From Mycolicibacterium rhodesiae (lineage in GTDB: Bacteria; Actinomycetota; Actinomycetes; Mycobacteriales; Mycobacteriaceae), in assembly GCF_002086695.1 (NCBI RefSeq), contig NZ_MVIH01000018.1, positions 1-64,000 of the forward strand: DNA of 64,000 nt. Direction: 5' to 3'. Below, piece by piece: positions 35,162 to 42,657 of the stretch. The notes below the pieces were generated by a model. The model was not told the DNA's origin and made no database searches. It worked only from the letters and a program-made list of their open reading frames with translations. The number at the start of each line of letters is the position of its first letter. Position 1 is the first letter of the stretch. A program made the position numbers and the translations under genes.

Positions 35162-36143
35162 GGACCAGGTCGTGGTCGTGCGGAAACTCGTCCTCGACGG
35201 GACGGTTCTTTTCGAGCGGGTCGGGTGGCTCGTAGTGGCTGGAGACCTGCCAGTCGCTCTTGAAGACCTCTTTGAGTCGAGCCACCACGTCCGGGTCATC
35301 GGTGGTGACACCGAGTTCGCGCCGAAGGTCGAAGGCGCTGCGATCGATGTTCATCGATCCGACCAGAACCTCTCTGCCGTCGATGATCAACAGTTTGGCG
35401 TGCACCCTCAGGTTCTTCTGTTTGCGCACCTCGACGCCGAACCGGCGCAGTGTGCGCAGCGAGGCGAACGTATCGAGGATGTCCCACTCGCTGATGCCGT
35501 GCTTGCCCCCGCACAGGACTCTCACCCTGACGCCGCGGTGGGCGGCCGCCGCGATGTGGTCGAGGATCACGGCGTCCACGTACTTGGGATGCTGGATGTA
35601 CAGCTTTCGTTCAGCGGAGTCGATGAAGCGAGCCATGTGGTATCGGGAATTGGAGTTACTCCACAACAGTCCTTCGTATCTGGGCGGAGTGAAGTCTCGA
35701 TGCTCCCAGTCGGCGTTGAAGACCTCGACGATCTGGGCGATGTGCTGGGGATCATGGGTGATGATGCCGTAGTCACGGGTGAGCGTGAAGTACTTGATCA
35801 TCAGGTTGTAGGTCGCGACCATTGCCGCGCTCTCATCGACGACGATCGACTTCTCGTGCGTCACATAGAATTTCGGGCTGGACCATTGGACGTCGATGCC
35901 CGCGCTCTTGAACGCCTCGTAGCTCTCGTCGTTCGCCCGGTCACCGCCCGAGCGCTGCGGGTTCAGCATGATCCGAACGTCGACCCCGGCTTTCTTCCGG
36001 TCGATCGCGGCCTCGATCAAACTGGGTTCGGTGAAGGTGAATTGCTTTATCAGAAGCGACTTTTGCGCGCTCATGATGAATTCGCGGACCGGTTCCAAAC
36101 CGTCGTCTGGCTCGACGATCACGCGCGGGGCGTTAGCAGGCAT
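35154..36143 (-). CDS. phospholipase D-like protein
   Basis: A 329-residue protein with two HxKxxxxD motifs: HEKSIVVDESAAMVATYN (about residues 96-113) and HAKLLIIDGREVLVGSMN (about 248-265). The second is complete; the first lacks the usual GSxN and has ATYN. No signal peptide, so it acts in the cytoplasm or at the membrane. Family members are phospholipases, cardiolipin synthases or nucleases. First gene of a three-gene operon with the chromate transporter halves. Confidence 0.85.
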   Translation of the reverse strand: MPANAPRVIVEPDDGLEPVREFIMSAQKSLLIKQFTFTEPSLIEAAIDRKKAGVDVRIMLNPQRSGGDRANDESYEAFKSAGIDVQWSSPKFYVTHEKSIVVDESAAMVATYNLMIKYFTLTRDYGIITHDPQHIAQIVEVFNADWEHRDFTPPRYEGLLWSNSNSRYHMARFIDSAERKLYIQHPKYVDAVILDHIAAAAHRGVRVRVLCGGKHGISEWDILDTFASLRTLRRFGVEVRKQKNLRVHAKLLIIDGREVLVGSMNIDRSAFDLRRELGVTTDDPDVVARLKEVFKSDWQVSSHYEPPDPLEKNRPVEDEFPHDHDLVHE

Positions 36144-36234
36144 AGGTTTCGGATGCTAGCACCAGAACCGCCCCGGCACTTTGCCGTTGGGTGAATGTCG
36201 GGGGCGCGTCGCGCTCGGTCGGCACCGTCGTGAC

Positions 36235-36825
36235 TCAGGGTGGCGGTGCCGGAACAGCCGGATCTGCCAGCGCAAAGCCGAGTCCGGGTGGCACGTTGAC
36301 TTCCGGGCCGGGCGCCGTGCCTGGCAGCGGCTCGCCAAGTTGCTCGTAGGGGACCTGGCCGAGCAGCGCGCCGTCGAGGGCGCCCTCGGCATACATCCCG
36401 TGCAGCCGGCGCAGGAAGGCCAGTCGGCCGGTCCCGGGCTGCTCGGCAGACGGACCGATGCCGATGTCGGGTTCACCCTGCCCGGGCGCGGCCGGGGCGA
36501 GGTTCTGCGGAAGCAGATATTGATTGTTCAGGGCATGCAGATCCGGGGGCGCTGCGGCATTCGACGCACCGGGTGCCGACGGAACCGGGTTCTGCCCCAG
36601 CAGAAGTCCCGGTGCGTAGGCGGAGAGATCGGGCAGCCCGAGCGGTCCGGTCGCCGCGGCATCGGTCTGCGCGAGAACGCTGCCCACCGAGGCGTTCGGC
36701 GGCACCGGCACCGCAGGATCGCCCGGTGCGGGATCGGCCGCGGCTGTGGTCGGCTCGATGAGGGCGGCCGCGATCGTGGCGGCGAGCAGAAGCGTCGACA
36801 CCAGCGCCCGGTCGCTTCTGCTCAT
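36235..36825 (-). CDS. secreted Pro/Ala-rich protein (paralogue 1)
   Basis: A 196-residue exported protein: signal peptide MSRSDRALVSTLLLAATIAA with cleavage near TAAADPAP. The mature chain is rich in Pro, Ala and Gly, with LGQNPVPSAPG in the middle, a short helical part FLRRLHGMYAEGALDGALLGQ and the end PLPGTAPGPEVNVPPG. Its neighbour at 36912-37550 has the same layout. No family recognised; probably an envelope or surface protein. Confidence 0.8.
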   Translation of the reverse strand: MSRSDRALVSTLLLAATIAAALIEPTTAAADPAPGDPAVPVPPNASVGSVLAQTDAAATGPLGLPDLSAYAPGLLLGQNPVPSAPGASNAAAPPDLHALNNQYLLPQNLAPAAPGQGEPDIGIGPSAEQPGTGRLAFLRRLHGMYAEGALDGALLGQVPYEQLGEPLPGTAPGPEVNVPPGLGFALADPAVPAPPP

Positions 36826-36911
36826 GCCACCCAGTCCTCCCGGCCTCGATTCTCGTCACACCGTAGTCGGCATTCGGCGCGACGATGCTGCGAACCCTGC
36901 CGAAGGCGCGA

Positions 36912-37550
36912 TCAGGGGATCGGAGCCGGTGGCGGAGGTAGCAGTGCCGGGTCCGCCGGAGCGGCCGGAGCCGGCGGAACGCCCGGTGCGCCGGGCGGCG
37001 GCGGGGCTGCTGGATCGGGCAGGAATTGCTCTGGCCCGGCCGGGATGTTGACGCCCGGTGGCGGGGCCGTTCCCGGCAGTGGTTGCCCGAGCTGGTCGGC
37101 CGGCATGCGCCCCAGCGCCCCGTGGAGGAAGGCGTGCACACCCTTCCACTGATTGACCCGCGCGAACGGGCCGTCCGCGCCCGGTCCCAGCTGATACGGG
37201 GACTGCTGGTCCGGGGTGGGCATGCTGTTGTTCTGCGCCATCAACAACTGAGCGCCGTTGAGGATGTCGGCACTCGGCGGCGCCGAGGGCGCGGTGCCCA
37301 CCAGCGCCGGGGTGGGGGTTTGGCCGAGCATCAACTGGTTGCCTGCCGGGCCGCCGAGGATGCCCGCGAATCCGTTGACCGAATCCGAGATGGTCGACAT
37401 CGGCGGGACGAAACCCTGCGGCGGCGGCGGCGCCGGCATTGCCGGATCAGCCGGGGGCAGGTCGTCGGCGGCGGCGGTCGCCACGGGGGCGACCGCCGCT
37501 CCGACAGCGAGCGCGGCTAGGACGACGCCCTTGACGAACATGCTGTGCAT
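36912..37550 (-). CDS. secreted Pro/Ala-rich protein (paralogue 2)
   Basis: A 212-residue exported protein with signal peptide MFVKGVVLAALAVGAAVAPVA and a mature start near AAADDLPPADP. It shares with its neighbour the LGQTPTP segment, a helical core (NQWKGVHAFLHGALGRMPADQLGQ), PLPGTAPPPGVNIPAG and a Pro-rich tail (PPPPGAPGVPPAPAAP). Fifteen bases before it in the transcript lies the MspA-family gene 37565-38251, so the two are likely co-transcribed. Function unknown. Confidence 0.8.
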   Translation of the reverse strand: MHSMFVKGVVLAALAVGAAVAPVATAAADDLPPADPAMPAPPPPQGFVPPMSTISDSVNGFAGILGGPAGNQLMLGQTPTPALVGTAPSAPPSADILNGAQLLMAQNNSMPTPDQQSPYQLGPGADGPFARVNQWKGVHAFLHGALGRMPADQLGQPLPGTAPPPGVNIPAGPEQFLPDPAAPPPPGAPGVPPAPAAPADPALLPPPPAPIP

Positions 37551-37564
37551 CTGGTGAACCGCTG

Positions 37565-38251
37565 TCAGAAGACTTTGGTGACGCCGTAGTAGGCGACGAT
37601 GTCGTCAGCGTCGGTGCCGGAGCTGGTCAGCACCGCGTACGAGCGGAGTGACGATGCGCCGACGCAGTTGTCGATCTTGATGTGGATGTCCTTCAGCGTG
37701 ACTCGGGCTGAGGTGCCCTTGAAGGACTTCTTGTCGACGACGACGTTGGTGATGGTGCCGGGGCGAGGATCGACTTCGATCTGACCCTGGACCGGGAAGC
37801 TGATGGAGCCGGGCAGCGAGAGGCCGCCGGTGCCGAGGCTGGCGTTGCCCAGGCTGGCGCCGACCGAGCCGATCAGCTTGACCTTGTCCATCTCGACGCC
37901 GCAGCCGACCTGGTAGCCGGCCTCGAGCGTTCCGCCGGACACCGACCCGGTGGTGGTGCCGGTGAACGTGCCGCCGACAACCCAGTCCCGGGAGGACAGC
38001 GACGTCGTCAGCGGTGCCACCGGCAGCTGCGTCTCGTCCTTGGCGACCACCGTCAGGGTGCGGCCGTCGGGCGTCTTGGCGATGCCGGGAACCTCGGAGG
38101 CGACGGCACCGTTGTCCGGTGGTGGGGGAGGAGCACCTGCGTCAACGACGGGCGGCGCCGCCGGATCGGCCGGGTCGGCCAACGCGAGCGGGGTCGCTCC
38201 CATCGGGATCAGCATGCAAACTGCAGCCGCGGTGGCAAAGCGATGCAACAT
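37565..38251 (-). CDS. MspA-family secreted protein (copy 2)
   Basis: A 228-residue exported protein starting MLHRFATAAAVCMLIPMGAT with cleavage after ALA. The mature part has VVAKDETQLPVAPLTTSLSS, GTLEAGYQVGCGVEM and KIDNCVGASSLRSYAVLTSS, the MspA-family layout also present at 15256 and 38409. ATG at 38251 matches the start of the tandem neighbour; the frame to 38398 runs into the gap. Cys in GCG and KIDNC may pair as a disulfide. Likely an outer-membrane or envelope protein. Confidence 0.86.
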   Translation of the reverse strand: MLHRFATAAAVCMLIPMGATPLALADPADPAAPPVVDAGAPPPPPDNGAVASEVPGIAKTPDGRTLTVVAKDETQLPVAPLTTSLSSRDWVVGGTFTGTTTGSVSGGTLEAGYQVGCGVEMDKVKLIGSVGASLGNASLGTGGLSLPGSISFPVQGQIEVDPRPGTITNVVVDKKSFKGTSARVTLKDIHIKIDNCVGASSLRSYAVLTSSGTDADDIVAYYGVTKVF

Positions 38252-38348
38252 ATCCTGTCGGCGCCTTCCGTCTGTCACTGGTGAAATTTCTGTGGGAAAC
38301 GATGGATTTTTCTGGGCGTTCTCGCGGGTCGTGCCAGGTAATGCATTT

Positions 38349-38383
38349 CGGCTGCCCACCACCTCGTCAGTGACGGGCAGCCG
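38349..38383 (-). terminator. hairpin after MspA-family copy 3
   Basis: CGGCTGCCC (38349-38357) and GGGCAGCCG (38375-38383) form a 9-bp stem 26 bases downstream of the stop codon of the gene at 38409-39107, on its strand. It could end that transcript before copy 2. No T run. Confidence 0.55.
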
Positions 38384-38408
38384 AGTGCGAGAACGCAATG
38401 TGAAGTTG

Positions 38409-39107
38409 TTAAACAGCTTTCGTGACGCCGAGGTAGGTGACCACGTCGTCGGTGTTGTCGGTCGAGCTGGTCAGCGTGGCGTACGAGCGGATGAAGGACT
38501 GCCCGGCGCAACCGTCGATCTTGATGCGGAACCCGGTGATGGAGATCCGCGGCGCGGTGCCCTTGAACGACTTCTTGCCGACCGGAACGATGTTCACGAC
38601 GCCGGGCTTGAGGTCGATCTTCATCTGGTAGGACGCCGACAGGCCGAGCGTGACGGGCAACAGCGAGCCGTTCACGATCGGGATGCCCACGCCAGGCGTG
38701 GCGCCGGCGCTCGCGATGGACTCGATGTCGTCTTGAATGATGCCGCAACCGATTTGGTAGCCGGCTTCCAAGGTGCCACCCGCCAACTTGGTGCTGCCGC
38801 CGCCGGTCACCGATCCGGTGAAGGTGCCATCGACCAAGTACTCGCGCGACCATGGCGAATTGGTCAGGGAGGAAACCGGTTCCATGGACTCGTCCTTGCC
38901 CGACACATTGAGCACCCAGCCGTCGGGCGTCTTGAGAACTCCGGGCGCAGCCGACGGCACCGGCCCCGCGGGTCCGCCTGGCGCGGGGGCTGCGTTGGCA
39001 ACAGGTGCCACGTTGGGATCGGCCGGCGGGTCGGCCAGCGCCAGCGGCGCCGCCCCGATGGGAGCCAGCAGGCAGACTCCAGCCAATGCGGCAAAGCGTT
39101 TCAACAT
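38409..39107 (-). CDS. MspA-family secreted protein (copy 3)
   Basis: A 232-residue exported protein starting MLKRFAALAGVCLLAPIGAAP with cleavage after ALA; nearly the same signal peptide as copy 2, from tandem duplication. Mature features: a Pro/Ala-rich stretch, VSGKDESMEPVSSLTNSPWSREY, GTLEAGYQIGCGI, and KIDGCAGQSFIRSYATL. ATG at 39107 is chosen over the ORF start at 39161. Same conserved cysteine pair as the other copies. Confidence 0.86.
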   Translation of the reverse strand: MLKRFAALAGVCLLAPIGAAPLALADPPADPNVAPVANAAPAPGGPAGPVPSAAPGVLKTPDGWVLNVSGKDESMEPVSSLTNSPWSREYLVDGTFTGSVTGGGSTKLAGGTLEAGYQIGCGIIQDDIESIASAGATPGVGIPIVNGSLLPVTLGLSASYQMKIDLKPGVVNIVPVGKKSFKGTAPRISITGFRIKIDGCAGQSFIRSYATLTSSTDNTDDVVTYLGVTKAV

Positions 39108-39492
39108 GTCGTGTTGGCGCCTCTCGTAGTTGATAACCACTGTGTCGTTCGGAGGAATCATTGAGTTGGCGGGTGACTGAATGGTTAACGCCGCCCCAAC
39201 AATTCCCGCCCGATTACCGTCTACCGGGCGTCATTTCGCGCAGTCCGCGGTCAGTGCGGTGCGATCGGGTCTCGAGGCGATACCAACTGCGTTTGCGACC
39301 GGTGAAGCAGACACCCGATGGATCCTCCAGCGGCCCCGGCTGTTGGTCACCCGTTAACCATCCCGACTTCTATTACGTCGATCATCTCTGTCGTCCTGAC
39401 CCTGTCGCACCTGACGCAACGGATTCCGGGTTGGGCTGGTTTGGAACTTCCAGCCGGACGGTTCGGGGGAGCCCACGATCCAGGAGGAAGCA
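39108..39492. promoter_or_regulatory. 385-base divergent gap with a spaced inverted repeat
   Basis: The longest gene-free stretch in the window, between two divergent secreted-protein genes. It holds ATGGTTAACG at 39181-39190 and its exact complement at 39352-39361, each with the palindrome GTTAAC in its core and each lying towards one of the two genes. The pair looks like operator sites for one regulator. No convincing ORF is present. Confidence 0.5.
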
Positions 39493-40062
39493 ATGAGATC
39501 ACCGCACTACCACCGCATCCTGACAGCCAGTCTGCTGGTGTCGGCCTCGGCACTGCTCAACGCACCTGCCGCGCTCGCCGACCCGGATCCGCAGACCGAC
39601 CAGCCGGCACCGGGGCCGGGCGTCGTCGCAGCGGTTGTTGCGGCGCCGCCTCTCGACGCTCCGCCGCCGGATGCGGCTCCCTCCAGTGCGGTACCCGACG
39701 CCTGTAAGCAGTTCGGGATGGCTCTGGACCATGCGTCGTCGTATTACGAGGACTTTGCCTACGACTCGGCAGGCGGCGGGAACAGCGTCAACTACGACGA
39801 TCCGAACGTCGCCAACGCAAATGTCTACGGCCGTACCGCATTGCGTGAGTCCGCCGCAGCCGCCATGTCGGCAGCGTCGGCGCCCGGTCTGCCCAATGAC
39901 ATCGCGGCCCCCATGCGGTCGTGGTCGTTGCGCGCCACAAAGCTGTTGATAATCATGGGGATTCGTGGCGGCGGTGACTCGCTGAACTCGACGGCGAATG
40001 ACATGAACACCGACGCCAACAATGTGCAGATGGCGTGCGCGATGAACGGTGCGCGCGCCTGA
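39493..40062 (+). CDS. secreted protein of unknown function
   Basis: A 189-residue exported protein. ATG at 39493 has AGGAGGA 5 bases before it. Signal peptide MRSPHYHRILTASLLVSASA with cleavage near ALADPDP. A Pro/Ala-rich linker (about residues 32-68) leads to a helical domain with two cysteines (DACKQFGMALDHASSYYEDF and VQMACAMNG) that could form a disulfide. Sequence layout is like other small mycobacterial exported proteins; I do not recognise the family. Confidence 0.8.
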   Translation: MRSPHYHRILTASLLVSASALLNAPAALADPDPQTDQPAPGPGVVAAVVAAPPLDAPPPDAAPSSAVPDACKQFGMALDHASSYYEDFAYDSAGGGNSVNYDDPNVANANVYGRTALRESAAAAMSAASAPGLPNDIAAPMRSWSLRATKLLIIMGIRGGGDSLNSTANDMNTDANNVQMACAMNGARA

Positions 40063-40087
40063 CCCAAACCTCAACGCGCTGAGCAGA

Positions 40088-40119
40088 AATCGGCCCCCTC
40101 CTTTCGGAGGGGGCCGATT
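40088..40119. terminator. bidirectional terminator
   Basis: A perfect 14-bp stem (AATCGGCCCCCTCC at 40088-40101 with 40106-40119) and a 4-base TTTC loop stand between the stop codons of two convergent genes. On the plus strand TT is part of the stem end and no longer T run follows. Confidence 0.88.
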
Positions 40120-40134
40120 CGCGTATCTGACGGG

Positions 40135-41260
40135 TTATCCGCCGGCGCCGCCGGTGCCGCCCTTGCCTGCGGTCGGGCCGACCCCACCGGAGCCGAGCTG
40201 GCCGCTCTTGCCGGAGGTGGCGCCGCCCTTGCCACCGGTGCCGCCGTTGCCGCCCTTGCCGCCGGAGATCACGCTGCCGCCGCCGGTGGCACCGTTGCCG
40301 CCGACACCGCCGGTGCCCGTGGTTGCGCCGTTGCCGCCATTGCCGCCGGCACCGCCGGAGCCACCGCTGAAGCCGCCGAAGCCGCCGAGGCCGCCGTTGG
40401 CGCCCTTGCCGCCGGTTGCGCCGGCGCCGCCCTTGCCGCCCGAGCCGCCTGCGCCACCGTTGTTCCCGGCCACGCCACCCTTGCCGCCGGTGCCGCCACT
40501 ACCGCCGGCTCCCGTCGTGCTGGTGCCGCCGTCGCCGCCGGTCGCGCCTGCGCCACCGTTACCGGCCACGCCACCCGCGCCGCCCGAGCCACCGGTGCCG
40601 CCGTTGCCGGCCGCGCCGGTTCCGCCTGCGCCACCGACACCGCCGATGCCGCCGCCGCCGCCGTTGCCCGACCCGAGGCCACCGGTTCCGCCGGTGCCGC
40701 CGGCACCACCGTTACCACCGGTCGCGGTGCCCGCACCGCCCGCGCCGCCGGCTCCACCGGCGCCGCCCGTCGCGGAGCCGTAGAAGCCGCCCTTGCCGCC
40801 GTTACCGCCTGCACCGCCGTCGGTTCCGGCCGCGCCGCCGCCGTAGCCCGCGCCACCGGCGCCGCCCGCACCCGCGGAGCCGCTGCCGAGGACAGGCATG
40901 CTCGCGGCGTCTCCGCCGTTGCCGCCCTTGCCGCCGGCCACACCTGCGGTCGTGCTGGCGCCACCGGCGCCACCGGCGCCGCCGCTACCGGCGAAGGGTC
41001 CGGCGCTGCCGCCGTTGCCGCCTGCACCGCCGGCGATGCCCTTGCCGCCGTTGCCGCCGCCGCCGCCGAACAGTGCGCCGCTGGAGGAGCTGCCGGCGAT
41101 CAGGCCGCCGTTGCCGCCGTTGCCGCCCTTGCCGCCGTTGATGCTGGCGCTGGTGGCGTCGCCGCCGTTGCCGCCGTTTCCGTACAGCCCGGCGCTGCCG
41201 CCGTTGCCGCCGTTGTATCCGTTGCCGCCGTTGCCCATCAACAGGCCGCCGCGGCCACCG
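40135..41260. repeat. PGRS-type GC-rich coding repeat
   Basis: On the plus strand the sequence is an irregular array of 9-base units like CCGCCGTTG and CCGCCGGTG, the complement of codons for GGN GGx. It codes for the glycine repeats of the gene on the minus strand. Unit phase is kept throughout, with no frameshift seen. Confidence 0.9.
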
Positions 41261-41628
41261 TTGCAGGACGCGCTGGCGCACTGCGTGTCGGCGGCGCTGT
41301 AGCTGTAGCCGTTACCGATGAGCAGGCCGCCGTTGGGGTGCTCGGCGGTGCCGTTGCCGATGAACTGGCCGACCAGGTTGTTGGCGGCGTTGGCCGAGGC
41401 GGCGGCCGTCGGGGCGGCCGTCTTGGAGTTGTTGCCTGCCAGGCTGTTACCGAAAAGCAGCAGATCCGACTCGGTTGACGTGAGTTTGTACGCCGGCGAC
41501 GCCACGGTTGTGGAGGCATCGGTGGTGGCGAACAACACGGCCGCACCCACCATCGCCGCACCGGCGACGCCCGTGGTGACGAAGGCTGGCGCAGCCACCC
41601 GGAGCGATTTCTTGCGGTGTTTGGACAA
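40135..41628 (-). CDS. PGRS-like glycine-rich exported protein without a PE domain
   Basis: A 497-residue protein. A basic start (SKHRKKSLRV) and a hydrophobic helix (FVTTGVAGAAMVGAAVLF) form a signal or anchor; about residues 50-125 are mixed; from there to the end it is GGxGGx repeats (GGNGGxGG, GGAGGAGG) as in PE_PGRS proteins. The N-terminal PE domain of those proteins is missing. TTG at 41628 has GAAGGG 9 bases upstream; the frame to 41757 adds a Trp/Cys-containing leader with no signal. Two cysteines (CASASC) precede the repeats. Such repeats can form parallel polyproline-II-like sheets; function unknown. Confidence 0.85.
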   Translation of the reverse strand: MSKHRKKSLRVAAPAFVTTGVAGAAMVGAAVLFATTDASTTVASPAYKLTSTESDLLLFGNSLAGNNSKTAAPTAAASANAANNLVGQFIGNGTAEHPNGGLLIGNGYSYSAADTQCASASCNGGRGGLLMGNGGNGYNGGNGGSAGLYGNGGNGGDATSASINGGKGGNGGNGGLIAGSSSSGALFGGGGGNGGKGIAGGAGGNGGSAGPFAGSGGAGGAGGASTTAGVAGGKGGNGGDAASMPVLGSGSAGAGGAGGAGYGGGAAGTDGGAGGNGGKGGFYGSATGGAGGAGGAGGAGTATGGNGGAGGTGGTGGLGSGNGGGGGIGGVGGAGGTGAAGNGGTGGSGGAGGVAGNGGAGATGGDGGTSTTGAGGSGGTGGKGGVAGNNGGAGGSGGKGGAGATGGKGANGGLGGFGGFSGGSGGAGGNGGNGATTGTGGVGGNGATGGGSVISGGKGGNGGTGGKGGATSGKSGQLGSGGVGPTAGKGGTGGAGG

Positions 41629-41796
41629 GGTCGAATTCCCTTCGAAGAAGACGTTCAGTCCGGCAAATGCGCCGAGTGGTCCCTGACAGAGAAATCCAAG
41701 GAGACAACCCTTACCTCGGACTGGACCCCACTTGGCGCGCTGCCGAACTTCGTGCAAACGCCAGCTGAACTCAACCTGTAAAAGCCGTCGTAATGG

Positions 41797-42315
41797 CTAT
41801 TTGCAGAGTTCGGCGATCTTGCTGTTGGTCTTCTCCGCGTCGCTCAGCCGCTCGGCTTGCTTCGGATCGGTGTTGGGGACACCGGCTAACGCGTTCATCG
41901 AAATATCCTGCAACCCAGTCGCGAAGCCGCGAATCGCGTCGGCCAGATCGCTCGGTGTGGCCGGGCTCAAGTGGGCGAGAAGGTAGGTCGCGCCGCCCGC
42001 CATGGCCAGCCGTGCGTTGGCGGCCACCCCCTGGACTTCGGCGCCCGGGTCGGCGTGGGTCTGCAATGACACCGCCGCACTGACCGTGCGGTAGGCGTCG
42101 CAGGCGTTGGTCTTCGGGTCACCGGTCTGCGGTGCGGCGGTCGGCGCCGGATTTGACGGAGTCGGCCGGAACAACGCCCATCCGGCAAGGGCCACCGCGA
42201 TCAGCGCGATCACGAGTGCGACGGGCGCGAGCCAGCCCACCGAGGATCGCGATTGGCGGGTGGGACGGTGCGATGTCGACGTCGTGGCGTCAATATCGTC
42301 GGTCGGCTCCGGCAT
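41797..42315 (-). CDS. single-pass membrane protein with exported domain
   Basis: A 172-residue protein: a polar Thr/Ser-rich N-terminus (about 1-27), one membrane helix (VALVIALIAVALAGWALF), a Pro/Ala linker and an extracytoplasmic helical domain of about 115 residues with two cysteines (NACDAYRTV and the final AELCK). ATG at 42315 has AGGA 9 bases upstream. The layout is common in mycobacteria; function unknown. Diverges from the small secreted gene across 72 bases. Confidence 0.8.
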   Translation of the reverse strand: MPEPTDDIDATTSTSHRPTRQSRSSVGWLAPVALVIALIAVALAGWALFRPTPSNPAPTAAPQTGDPKTNACDAYRTVSAAVSLQTHADPGAEVQGVAANARLAMAGGATYLLAHLSPATPSDLADAIRGFATGLQDISMNALAGVPNTDPKQAERLSDAEKTNSKIAELCK

Positions 42316-42387
42316 GCCCACGATCCTAATCACGTGCCGCGGCAAAGCCGCAAAAGCGTATTCTGGCTGCGGAAAGGCCTTGGGAGT

Positions 42388-42657
42388 ATGTCGATGGCGA
42401 TGCGCTGGGGGCGGCGGCTCGGGTGTTTGGTGGCCGGTGCCGGTCTGGTGGCCGGCGCTGTGGGTGCAGTGCCCGCGGCCGTGGCGCAGGGCTGCCCGGC
42501 CGGGCACGTCAACAACCAGTACACCGGCCAGTGCTATCTCGAGGGCAGTGCCCCGACCATCAACGGCGTGCCGTGTGTGGCGAGCAATCTTGGTCTGTGC
42601 CAATCATTTCGGCAGAATCAGCAGCCGCCGAAGAAGCCGTACACCGCAATCGGTTAG
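42388..42657 (+). CDS. small secreted Cys-containing protein
   Basis: An 89-residue exported protein. Starts at ATG 42388, 42394 or 42400 are all in frame; GGGAG at 42382-42386 best fits 42394. Signal core CLVAGAGLVAGAVGAVPAAVA, cleavage before QGCPAG. The mature part is about 55 residues with four cysteines (GCPAG, GQCYL, VPCVA, GLCQSF), likely two disulfides, and a Lys/Pro tail. Its stop overlaps that of the next gene on the other strand (42654-42657). Function unknown. Confidence 0.8.
   Translation: MSMAMRWGRRLGCLVAGAGLVAGAVGAVPAAVAQGCPAGHVNNQYTGQCYLEGSAPTINGVPCVASNLGLCQSFRQNQQPPKKPYTAIG

Noticed and set aside
36235..37550. LPGTA in the secreted paralogues as a sortase signal
   Set aside because: The motif is not LPxTG, is not followed by a membrane helix and a basic tail, and no sortase is in the window.
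40135..41260. Short direct repeats resembling a CRISPR array
   Set aside because: The units are 9-base codon repeats in one open frame without spacers of constant length; they code for PGRS glycine repeats.
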